Shown in pieces: positions 1 through 9,800 of a stretch of 64,000 nucleotides of DNA. The number at the start of each line of letters is the position of its first letter. The stretch's first letter is position 1. Source of the stretch: Anthoceros angustus (taxonomy: Eukaryota > Streptophyta > Anthocerotopsida > Anthocerotales > Anthocerotaceae); contig VJWM01000103.1 of NCBI GenBank assembly GCA_010909165.1, forward strand, positions 620,001 through 684,000. Reading direction: 5' to 3'. The notes under the pieces were generated by a model. The model was not told the origin of the DNA. It made no database searches and saw only the letters and a list, made by a program, of their open reading frames with translations. The position numbers and the translations under genes were made by a program.

Positions 1-390
1 CCGTTCACAACATACCGCTTTCTCTTCCCTGGTAACAGCATGCTCGTGTGGCGCAGCAGCCTCCTCAAGCACCTGCTTCCCCCTCGACTTATCGAACACA
101 TCCGCAGTCACAGTGGACACACCTGAGGAACACACTGCTTCGCTGGACGTGGGGAAGGAGTCAGCGTCCGAGCACATTTGCGAAGACAGTGTGCTGAACG
201 AATTCAACTCGGCCTGGGCCTGGCCAGCTCCATCACGCGCCGTGAGCTTCCGTTCCCGATCACACTCCACAGGACTGTCTCCCCCGGACTCGGCAGCCGG
301 AGACACAACAGTGCAGCAATCCTCCTCCTTCACCTCTTCCGACGCCCTGTAAGCCAACACTCTCTCCAACTTCCTGTCCAACGATGCCAT
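1..390 (-). CDS. 5' exon of an unrecognised gene cut by the window edge
   Basis: An open frame starts at an ATG at 390 (minus strand) and runs without a stop to base 1, about 130 codons. It begins MASLDRKLERVLAYRASEE and is rich in Ser, Glu and Ala, with no motif I recognise. A possible splice donor (GTATGT) lies at about 15-10, so the exon may end just inside the window. The opposite strand carries only short overlapping frames. The charged, helix-prone start followed by a disordered stretch looks like the N-terminus of a larger cytosolic or nuclear protein, but no function can be given. The ATG choice is supported only by being the first in frame. Confidence 0.45.
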   Translation of the reverse strand, partial: MASLDRKLERVLAYRASEEVKEEDCCTVVSPAAESGGDSPVECDRERKLTARDGAGQAQAELNSFSTLSSQMCSDADSFPTSSEAVCSSGVSTVTADVFDKSRGKQVLEEAAAPHEHAVTREEKAVCCER

Positions 391-797
391 GTTCCTCCTC
401 GCACCCGCGCTGCCTCCCTCCATCTCCACCTAACCCCTCCCGCAAACCTCCGCTTCCGGACCTAAGATCCGATCGAGGCCAGTGGCCCGCAGCGCACGGA
501 TTCACCCCATTCCCGAGAGCAGCTACCCCAGCCGCGCTGCCCGGGGAAGGGGCAATGCCAGAGAGCAGAGAAGACCGCAATTGCCTGGACGACGCTGAAG
601 CGCGGAATTCGCAGGAAACGCACGAGACTGCCGCATGAGACGTCTCACCGACACGAGCCCGACGCAGCCGGGCAGGGCTCAGCAGAGCAGAAACAAGAAG
701 AGACAAGCGCGGAATTAGTGTGCGAACGATCGCGGAGACTCGGACTTCAACAAAACACGAGCGTGTTTTTGGATGCGGCGTAAGTTGAAGGCTGGAA

Positions 798-829
798 CGA
801 GGCGACGAGGCGACGAGGCGACGAGGCGG
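798..829. repeat. 8-bp tandem repeat (CGAGGCGA x4)
   Basis: Four consecutive 8-bp units, the last ending in G instead of A. Upstream of the left-edge gene on its minus strand, so possibly in its promoter or 5' leader. Confidence 0.7.
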
Positions 830-1510
830 AGAGCAGCGAGAGCGCTTCCGAGCCAAAATATCGCTTCACACAAAGATCAGCGTTGGACTTCCCTTTTTCC
901 CATGGCGTTGCCTGGGCCACTTTTCACCAGCATAGCAGACCGGGCTACTTTTCGGACAGATGCCGTTTTCGCCACGTGGCGACATTTCGCCAGCCGGCGC
1001 AACGCCTGATCTTCTGGGCGCAACAGCCACGTCCGGTCGCGAGCGCGAGGGAGGCCGACCGTCGGTCGCCACCCACCGTAACGGCTGACACGGCTCGCAG
1101 GATATTTATCCCCGGAGGGTTTAAGGATAAGAGGATGGGTTAAACTCTGCCGTTCCCCAATAGCACGCCGGCAAATGGGACGCCACGCTGGATCTGCGGA
1201 ATATAAAGAAATTAGTTAAGGCGAGGGGAAATTCGGAAACTCGGTCTGTTGAATGCAACGGGAGCTGGCGGGAGAAGTAAAGGCCCCGCCACCGCACGCG
1301 CAGATGTTGATCAATCGGGGCCGTACCGTAGCTGGTGTGTGCTGTGTGTGCCACGGCCGCCATGTTATGGCTATGGCACAGTCTGCAGATATTTTGTGAA
1401 GGCCTGCAGTGAGGAATTTACATGCCCATTGGCTGGTTGGTGGGATTATTTAAGCGGCCGTGCATGTAAAATATCTGGGAACAAATATCCCCCGGGTTCC
1501 AACTCCCCCC

Positions 1511-1566
1511 TGGGTGCCTGGGTGCCTGGGAGCCTGGGTGCCTGGGAGCCTGGAAGCCTGGGAGCC
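1511..1566. repeat. 8-bp minisatellite TGGGTGCC/TGGGAGCC x7
   Basis: Seven 8-bp units alternate between TGGGTGCC and TGGGAGCC with one TGGAAGCC variant. The repeat makes a long but low-complexity open frame on the plus strand that I do not consider a gene. Confidence 0.8.
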
Positions 1567-2068
1567 TGGCCCACGTCCGTCTGCTTCTGCGTCTTCATGT
1601 GCACAACTTTGTCTACTCTAACACGCGTCCTGGACCCTGGGGCGCCGGCTAAACTCGGCTACCCGCCTCTTCGTTCCAACAAAGGCCTCCTTCAATTTCG
1701 TAGCAAAGCACGCTCCCCGGGGCTGGAAACTCGAAACAGTGGCGACAGGCTTGGTTGCCTGTGTGAGTCATCTTGCAGGAGCTTTGCGGTGTTGCGGCTA
1801 CAGTCACAGCACATGTCATGGAGCTAGGGCGTCTTGTCTTCCCCTGTCATTTCTGCCTGTTGCCATCCCTGCCACCTAGCCGCAGTCGCTGCAGGGTTGC
1901 GAAAAGCACGGGTGCAGCGACTATCGAAACCTAACACTTGTCCTCGAGAAAACCTGGGACATGTGCTTCCGGTGCCTAACTGACTCATCGTTCTCTCACA
2001 AGCGCGCCGATTTGAGATGAACATTGTGTTACATCTCATTGCCAATGGATCCAGATGTACTTCTATCA

Positions 2069-2127
2069 GATGCTGGTGAAACACCTTTCTGATGCTGATG
2101 AAACACCTTTCTGATGCTGATGACATC
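2069..2127. repeat. 22-bp tandem repeat, about 2.7 copies
   Basis: Two 22-bp units beginning GATGCTGRTGAAACACC at 2069 and 2091 differ by one base. A partial third unit starts at 2113. Confidence 0.75.
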
Positions 2128-3368
2128 TTGATATGGCAGAGCAATTCCATGGCACCTGTGCAACCGTCATTAGGTTGTGTCCGTTTCTCTCGGAGCTTAA
2201 ACACCTACAAGCAGATCCATGGTCGTAGCTTGGAGCTCCCTGCACACTCCACGACTCCAATCCACGCTTTAGGGCTAGCCTGATGAAAGTTCTTGTTCTT
2301 GCAATTGGCGTTGAGCGTTCTTTAATGGTGGCATGGACGAGTTGTTGCACCGTGAGTGTCGAAAGGCTCCGCTTGAGCTTGCGGAGTCCACGGAACACGC
2401 CGCATGCGGCAGTCATACGGCTTCGTGATGAAATCTTTGTTCAATCGTCCACACGTTCCCCGTTCCCCGCGCAACCAAGCTCAATCCGACACAGGCACAG
2501 ACGATCCGAAAGTCGCAGCACAACCGAGCGCCACACGTCCAGCCCCATGCAGTCCGCAACCGAGCTCATCACGTTCAGTCATCAGTCCATCGCCGTCTCC
2601 GGCACCCCGGAACAGGCAGGCGGGTTTGCATCGCTATCCCTCGTCCGCTTGCCAGTACGAAATGGGAAAATATCATCACCTAGTCCCTTAAAATTCTCAT
2701 TATGTTATAGCGTGTCATAATTCCCGATTTTGAACGCACAAGTTGAAACGCATGCGGCATTGCATTGCGCCACTCCCGACAATACCGAAGCTATACCATT
2801 CTTTGTGGATAATGCAGGGCGAATATGCTATTTCTCTCAAGCTCCTGGCTCAGCCTGTCCCATGGCACCGCAAACTCGCGGTGCGTGTTTATCCGAATGC
2901 TTTCCGCCAGTTTCGCCTGACACGGCAGAAGCTCCCCAGCTGATGTGGCTTGTAGGCGAGGGAGAACGAGAGGATTTGGTGACGTCAATTGCAGGTGCAA
3001 AAGGCCAGCAGCAAGGCCTGAAGCATATCCCTTCTCCAGTCGCATGCATGCAGGAGCCAAGGCTGGGCTGCAGCGTATTGGCAGGAGATTGGGCTCTGCA
3101 CTCTTTGTCCCTTCTCGTCTTCCCCTCTCCATTGAATCAGGCGTCAGCAAACTGCCTGCCGGAGGTGGAGGCACTCTCTTCTCGTTCCAGAAGCTAGTGG
3201 GGTCTTTTGCATCCTGGTGGAGCTAGGTCTCCAATGACAACAGCTCTGGCTTTTGCAAGCTGAATTTGAATGCATCTCGGTGTGGACAGCACTGGCAGCG
3301 TGCTTGCAGCTGGAGGGAGGCAGCTGAGGGCTGGAAGCTGGGGCCGGAACAAATAGAGTAGGCGAGCC

Positions 3369-4987
3369 ATGGCATGCATCTCTATGTCTGCCCCTCCCAT
3401 GGACAAGTGCTCCAATTCCCTCCCCTGCTGCTCAAATTTTAGCAGCACCCATTGTTCGGGGTCGGCTTCGAGGGTGAAACCTTCAAGCGGGATCTACCAG
3501 CGGGATGTGTCCAATGGATTGCTCAGGAGAGGGATGTCGCCATTGCACCAGGCTGAAGTCAAGCACCTTGTCAGCGGATCGCGGGAACGTTTGCGGTGTA
3601 GGTCAGCTGGTGGGGAGAATCCTGGAATGTCACTGGATGCGCTTCTGGAGGTAGATCAGGAAGCGCTGGCAGAAGAGGCTCCCCGTTTGCTGGCGTTGTG
3701 TGAGGACCTAGACTTGCAAGCGCAGGTTGCTAACCTGCGTGATGAGGCCCACAAGGGCCTGCAGAATTTGAACCTTCGGGCCATTGAGAGATACATCGAT
3801 TCGTGGAGCCATGACGGGTTAGTGCAAGGGCTGGAGCAGCACTGGACAGTGAAGACCCCCTCACCGGAGTTTGAGTGCAAGGTTGAGCTGGGAATGCAGG
3901 ATTTACACTTGCAAGCCTCCCTTCAGGTATGGTTCTGAGCGCCCTAGATGCAACATGTTCACTTATGTTCGGCGGTGTAGGGGAGGGTATCCAACAGGCT
4001 TGCTTCTTTGTGTAATGCAGGCTGTGGAGCACCTGACACGGGGTGTCGACAGCTCCTTTGATTGGCAGGTAGCTGCAAAGGAACTTCGCGAGCATGCGAT
4101 TCTAGGATTTGGGCAAGGGCTACCTCCTAGTCATCTCAGTACCACGTCCTCAGAGGAGCAACTCTGGAGTACATGGGTCACAGCCAGGGATGCTATGGCC
4201 AGTGCTGACAATGAGCTGGCCAAGGAGGCTGTTGCACACGACAATGGGATGGATGCTGAAGAGCTTGTGCATTTGGTGAGTTGATGGATTGCCCTTCTGT
4301 TACCTCGCACCCTTTGCACGGAAGACAGATCTGGTTCACTTGCGTATGTTGCGGCGGTTACACTCTTCTTATCTTTACTCCTGACTACGCCTGTGATTTG
4401 CGGCTGGCAGAGGGCAGAGTTGCAAACATCTAGTCCAAGGCGGCCAGTTCCACTCATACTACAGTCAGTAAGCATTGCTGGTGCCTACCTCGGTGCCTCG
4501 TTAACTGGTCTGCTATGCAACGGGGCAATTTCGTCCAGTGCCTGGGCTGCTGAGAATGGACTCTCCATCGAACCGATGCCCGAGTCTGTCGAGGCTGCGA
4601 CTAGAGCACCGGCATGGCTTGGTCCAGCAGTGCTGGCATTTCCTGTCTTGACCTACGGACTGTTCAACTACTACCGTGAAAATGTGAGTGTCTGGTGCTG
4701 ATCAGGTTCATGCTGAAGGGGCTTTGAGTTTAAGACAGCCGCCGTTCTGATAACTATGCTTTTGCTATCCAGGTGAACCCAGGTGCAAAGGTTGTTGATT
4801 GGATGTTTGGAGTCTTGGCAGCAGTGATCATCGCCAACATAGTTCTGATTGCCACTTTAGGGGTGAGTTATCTTTCAACTGTGTCTATTTTAGCATATGT
4901 GACTTATTCGCCCATGCTTATGCTACAACTTTGAGCATTGACGAGGTTTCCTTTTTTCCTCTGTTTCTGCAGGTGCGGTTATATTGA
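3369..4987 (+). CDS. Probable plastid membrane protein, function unknown (5 exons)
   Basis: Proposed exons are 3369-3926, 4021-4275, 4411-4683, 4773-4862 and 4973-4987, all GT-AG and all in phase 0, giving 396 residues. The first 40 residues are rich in Ser, Cys and Ala with few acidic residues, as in a chloroplast transit peptide. The middle (about 80-270) is hydrophilic and helical. The C-terminal third has up to three hydrophobic stretches: one around AGAYLGASLTGLL, one around WLGPAVLAFPVLTYGLFNYY, and one around FGVLAAVIIANIVLIATLGV. The protein ends in VRLY. The tidy exon phases and hydrophobic tail argue for a real gene. I do not recognise the family; a thylakoid or envelope protein is an inference from the N-terminus only. 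The start is the first ATG in frame and could be wrong if there is a 5' exon. Confidence 0.7.
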
Positions 4988-6952
4988 TGCACATTCCCAA
5001 ACATCCCACACTAGGCAATACTGGAAGGACTTGTACAGTTGCTCCCTCCACAAGTTGTGCCATCGCTCGTCACCGCGAGGTGCGAGACACATCCACCATC
5101 TCGGTGGGTCATCCTTTAGGAGCGGTAGGGATCTCAGATCTTTGACCTTCAATGGTCTTCTGGTCAGTTGGGTTAGCCCGTCCTATCTAATCCAGAAATA
5201 AAACCAGTCGAGTAGTGTCTGTGGAAAGGAGCTGCGGCCGCACTGGAGGAAGACCGTCTCTATTTCGACAGAGAAGGACCAACAAATCCTCAACAACTAC
5301 TCCAGTCCACACAGGTGGTTACCCGCCATGGAACAATATTGAAAACAATATTGTCAGGGAAGATGTATGATTTACACAAACCGTCATGGGAGTCGTAAAT
5401 GCAGCTCTGGTAACTGGAAATGGACCGAGTTCATGGCACCTGCGCTCTATGTCTCGAACATGTATAGCCCGGCTTACAGCCATCCAGTCCACTCGGGAAA
5501 CCGCTGATCGTGGCCAGAGGGAGCTATGAAAATCACTCCCACCTTGTCCCTCCAGGAATCCAATGGCTGCTGAAGCTTGAGCCGGAGAGCTCAGAGGTGT
5601 GAAATTGGCTCCTGTGCACGCTAACAGTAGCCTGCAGGAGGCATGGAGACGCTGGGAGCATCTGTCGCCGCATGGCATATCGCGGGTCGGAGTGATTTTA
5701 GTGGGGCTGCCATCTTGGGATCGATGCATGGGGCAGGGTGCCCAATTTGGAAGCACGCATTTGGCGCTCCTGTCATGCCGGCATTGGGACTCGGGAGGAC
5801 GTTCAAAGCATTACAACTTGTAATTCACGGCATGGCCCATGTTCGTCGTAACTCGTAGTTCATGCCATGTTCAAAGTGGCATTGATGCAGAATACAGACG
5901 TGCGGCATTGTGCTTGTGTTTTCAAGCTTGTTGGGCGAGCTGGAGCCCGGGATGCGTTGCTCGTGCCGATGGAATGCGGCTGCTCTCTTTGGTGGTGGGA
6001 GTCCGTTTCTCGGTTTTCACAAAGCTGTGAATCATGACGATGCTGCTAAAAAACAGACGTGGTAAGCACACCCCGCACGTAAGCCTTCAACGAAGGAGCT
6101 GTTTGAATGCCACGACTGATCCAGGAACTGTCAAAACGGACAAGGTATGGGTTTCATTCAATGTTTGGAGTGCAAGAGAACACAGAAAAGTGGTACTTCG
6201 TGGGGCCAAGTTGATTTACGTTTAAACTGCTTGCTCCACACTAGACTCCCTGATTGCAAGCTTCGGATGTTACATACCCCTGCTCCAAGATAACTCAAGG
6301 CAAACATGGGGTGCTTGGATGTGACATGACTACAACCCTGGGGATGCACTGCCCACAAGAGCAAATACCACAGGCAGCAGACATAAACAAAATGTATAGA
6401 GAAGAAAAGTGCACACGCGGGGCAGCAGACAGCACTCTCTGACGTTGGCCTGCCCGCCTGACATTCCTTAGCCTTTCTTCTCATAATGGATATGTTGGGA
6501 AGTGCAAGACGAAGTGTTGGAGGAGACACTGGTAAGCGAGCTGACCTTCTCTTGTACGCCTGGCAATAGTACTACACCAACTGGTGCAGCAGATGCATCA
6601 AAACTTAGCCTGCTCACTGCGGGGGAGAGTTCTACCCCCGTCTCCTCATCTGCCCAGACCTTGTTTCCCTGATATGCCCGCGCTGGTCAACTGCTCGACC
6701 TCACATGGGCTCAAACAATGACGAAGCTACAACAGAGCAACCTCGTTTCTCAGAGTGAGGTGACATGCTAAGCAACCCTACACCCTTCACACTCCAAGTC
6801 ACACAGGACAGGGTCGCCCGGCTCGGTAGATTCCCACGCCAATACCCTGCATGTGTTGCCGGAGGCAAGCCAACAGAACCTCACGCTCGACAGGATGTCC
6901 CGTCTAACACATATCCTCCCACACTAAACCCTAAACCCTGACAAGCAGAGCC
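4988..6952. other. Intergenic, no supported gene
   Basis: The 3' flanks of two convergent genes (plastid membrane protein + and bL28 -). Short frames on both strands show no family similarity, splice structure or codon pattern. A telomere-like box at the right end is listed separately. Confidence 0.5.
6924..6939. promoter_or_regulatory. Telo-box-like CTAAACCCTAAACCCT
   Basis: Two contiguous plant telomere units (CCCTAAA). Such telo boxes are known in promoters of plant translation genes, but this one lies 14 bases beyond the bL28 stop codon, on the 3' side, so a promoter role for that gene is unlikely. It could be a short interstitial telomere insertion or chance. Confidence 0.3.
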
Positions 6953-7545
6953 CTACTCCGCTTGTGGCCCCGCCGCAGGCTTGGCCGCTGCAGATGCCAG
7001 GACGGGCCTTCCCGTCCCTCCACCTCCGGGGATAATGGTCTCCGTGCCATCATACACCAGAACCCCTTTTGCGTTAAACCTCATCTTGGCCAGATCCTCA
7101 TCCAGCTTATCCAGCACCTCCTGCGGTGGAACCCTAATTTCCGTCTTGCACAGCTTCTCGTAGCCCGCAGCTATCAGGCGTCTCCAGAACACCGCCCGCT
7201 CCGTGTCCAGCTTCTTCTCCGGGATGCTCATCAGGTACTCGTCGATCCCCCCTTTCCGATCAATGCACCGCAGCGCGTGCATTGTCACGTCCACCCTGAT
7301 GTGCCGATCCAACACCAAGCTGAAGAGCCGCTTCTTCTGCACGTTAGGTTTCCACGTCCGCCTCGACCTGCGCATTTCAGAGGGTGAGCAGCGCCATCTC
7401 GCACTGGCCAGCCACAAAACTGCACGACACAAGGCAGGTGTGATTACTTGTTTCCGCCGTCCTCGCTGACCTTGTTGCCGAAACGGATGTGCCTCCCGGC
7501 GTACAGCCCCCGCTTGGCCCTGTTCATCACAATTTTGGAGGCCAT
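6953..7545 (-). CDS. Ribosomal protein bL28, mitochondrial type (2 exons)
   Basis: Large-subunit ribosomal protein of the organellar ribosome. Exon 1 is 7545-7448 (MASKIVMNRAKRGLYAG...) and exon 2 is 7367-6953. The intron splits a Lys codon, GT at 7447 and AG just before 7367. Together they give 170 residues. The N-terminal RAKRGLYAGRHIRFGNKVSE and the continuation SRRTWKPNVQKKR..HIRV are diagnostic for the L28 family, and ALRCIDRKGGIDEYL follows as in plant mitochondrial L28. A C-terminal extension of about 70 residues is rich in Gly, Pro and Ala at its end. There is no obvious N-terminal presequence, which is usual for this small basic protein. The gene converges on the plastid membrane protein gene. 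Mitochondrial rather than plastid targeting is inferred from the family pattern. Confidence 0.9.
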
Positions 7546-7774
7546 GGCTTCTCAGCAGACAAGCTCGGGGGGGAGTGGGACAATCCAGAAACAGCGCCCA
7601 CGGTGGAGGACAGTCAGGTGACCTGCTAGTCTGGAGGGACCGATGTCACGGGACCCGACGTGCGGGCCGTGCCGGGTCGGCGGGACACGTGAACGGGAGG
7701 AGACGTGCTTCCACGGGCCGGTCACGTTCCCGGCCTTTCAGCAGTCACCAGTCTTGCACTCACCTTCTTTACTT

Positions 7775-8110
7775 GATATAATATATTCTTTATTAAGGGG
7801 AGGGGAGGAGATCCCATCCAGCACAGGACATCAAAGGGAGACCCCAAAAGAGCCGCCGTAAAAAGAAGCAACTAAGCTCCATCGCTCCATCCCTATAGTC
7901 ATTTAGTAGACATCTCTCTTTCATAGCAATCATAGAATTCTTAATCTAATTTTTTCTTGGGAGATCAAATTCCACAGAAAAATACAGACTTTATCAAACT
8001 CATTAGAATTTTGGTTTTAACCTCATCATGCAATCAAAGGTTGGGAAAGATAATCATATTCTTTTTTTATCAACTAACCTCCCATCCCATCAATTATATG
8101 GGCTTTTGGT
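7775..8110 (-). mobile_element. Possible degenerate LINE 3' end
   Basis: Read on the minus strand, this AT-rich stretch ends with a GGGGTCTCCCTTTGATGTCC-like segment, then a pyrimidine-rich run and TTAATAAAG just before a drop back to normal composition. That layout resembles the tail of plant LINE elements. Translations on that strand are broken by stops. No reverse transcriptase motif is visible, so this is a weak call. Confidence 0.2.
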
Positions 8111-8475
8111 TAAATCTAAACTCGATACAGAGATAAATTTATTTGGAGAGGCTTCTCCACAATGTTTCTCTAGCCCAAGGGCTGGCCATATCTCATGTTA
8201 GAGAATACATTTGGCCCGTAGTCCCATTGGAGAACAACGAATGCAACTCATACCGCTCTGTTCACTAGAGACGGCACGTTCACAATCGAGCCATGTTCAC
8301 AATCGCTTGAAGAAAGTGGATAGAGTCGTTCGAGTAGGATGGACTTGTACTTGGTCCAAGAGATCAAGTCTTCGTACTTAAATACCATTCGCGAGAAACC
8401 ATTACAAAGTAAGATGGGCAGCAGAAGAAACATCTCGGGATAACGTAAAGTACATTAGATGGGCCTGTACTTGGT

Positions 8476-8653
8476 CCAAGAGACCAAGCCTCCGTAGTGA
8501 GGACAATTCTCGTACAATTTAGAACGCCCAAGTTGGACACTCCTATGTACTGTCCCAAAACTTCCCAAGAGACCAAGCCTCCGTAGTGAGGACAATTCTC
8601 GTACAATTTAGAACGCCCAAGTTGGACACTCCTATGTACTGTCCCAAAACTTC
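8476..8653. repeat. 89-bp perfect or near-perfect tandem duplication
   Basis: Copy 1 is 8476-8564 and copy 2 is 8565-8653. I see no difference between them. A diverged relative of the copy start lies further left at about 8342-8380 (same CTTGTACTTGGTCCAAGAGA core). The identity points to a recent duplication, or to an assembly or replication-slippage event. Confidence 0.85.
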
Positions 8654-9325
8654 TTTTCGAGGTATCACTCTGGCAAAAGTACTAAGTACGATTACCTATG
8701 GCCTGCGGCTCTAGGTACCTATATAGATCCTATACAAACATGTTCTCCATTTATGAACATATGAAGCTGTGGAATTTGGTCCCAACTATATCCATCCCTT
8801 GTTGCATTCCATTGAGTGTTGGCCGAGTTTGTATGGAGCATGAGCCTCGCAAAAGAAAGCCCCACATGCGGTCGGGCCCCGCTGCGAGACCTGCGTTGAG
8901 TATAGAGTATATAATATCGTCCTATTTAGAAGAAGTATGCGTGGAGCATGTGAGTGAGAGGCCGGATATGTATCACCGCAAGCAGGCAATGAGCGCAGGC
9001 AGGGTGGTGTTGCAGGTAGTAGTCTAAACTCGGTGGATGAGAGCAATCCTGGGGTTTAGGTAACTCAAGCGTACTAGTGTAGAGCAGCAGGTAATAAGCG
9101 ACAAGGACAAGCGAGGTGGACGCCACGTCGCCTCTCTCTTTGGCTGCTTCCAAGTTCCGCCAGAGTCTTGCGACTGCAGCTGCCTCTGTCCGCCTCGCCA
9201 CGGTAGCTTCGCCCGGCCTGGTCGCTGGTCTGCGTTGCCGGGTTGCTGGGTTGCTGGATGCTGCAGCGCGTGGACAGCACCCCAAGGTCCCTCTTCCCCT
9301 TCCAAGCCCCCGCACCTGTACCAAT

Positions 9326-9461
9326 TCCCTTTCCCATTCCCATTCCCCATTCCCATGCCCCCATTCCCGCAACCACTTGCCGCCCGGCTAGCATTCTCTT
9401 GGCACTGACTTTGAGGGGAAGTTGCCCGGCCCCGGCCCCGGCACCGGCACCGGCACCGGCG
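9326..9461. repeat. Simple repeats: CCCATT-rich run and CCGGCA/CCGGCC run
   Basis: 9326-9368 is a degenerate CCCATTCC repeat. 9426-9461 is a 6-bp CCGGCC/CCGGCA repeat. Both lie in the 500 bases before the hAT-derived gene, which has the same kind of 6-bp expansions inside its coding region. Confidence 0.6.
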
Positions 9462-9800
9462 GACGGCACCAATTGCTCTGGGCCTGGGCCTGGGCCCGGC
9501 CTGGGGACGCGCGGCTGCTGGAATTGCTCAGGATTGCTGGCCTTGGCCGGGTGTGCTGCTCTCGGGACATGACCAGATCTTTGATGGCGCAATCGCAGGC
9601 CTCGTCGGAGTCCCACGTGTAGCGGCTGCGGGCTGGAGGCAGCCCGGTGCCCTCATGCGTCCATGACTCGCCCTGCTCAGGATGTGAGAGCCTGCCAAGA
9701 AGGGCCCAATTCTGCGCATTCCCAGCTGCGGGCCGGCGGGCAAGATGCTGTGCGGAGCCCGGCAGGCCAGGCGTGACGCGGGGGGGAATCCCTTCTTGCC

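Larger units (their letters stand above)
391..3368. other. Intergenic, no supported gene
   Basis: About 3 kb between the left-edge gene (-) and the plastid membrane protein gene (+). It should include both promoters because the flanking genes diverge. Short open frames exist on both strands but have no family similarity, no consistent splice pattern and skewed composition. Three small tandem repeats are listed separately. Confidence 0.5.
7546..9800. other. Intergenic, repeat-bearing, no supported gene
   Basis: Lies between the divergent bL28 (-) and hAT-derived (+) genes. The left part (7750-8450) turns AT-rich and may hold a LINE tail. An 89-bp tandem duplication and simple repeats are listed separately. 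Small open frames look like chance or repeat products. Confidence 0.5.

Noticed and set aside
260-856. A 198-codon minus-strand frame at the left end
   Set aside because: It overlaps the better left-edge frame in another phase, is Arg/Ser/Gly-rich and has no domain.
1249-1827. A 192-codon plus-strand frame
   Set aside because: Its middle is the 8-bp minisatellite. The rest has no family similarity or splice structure.
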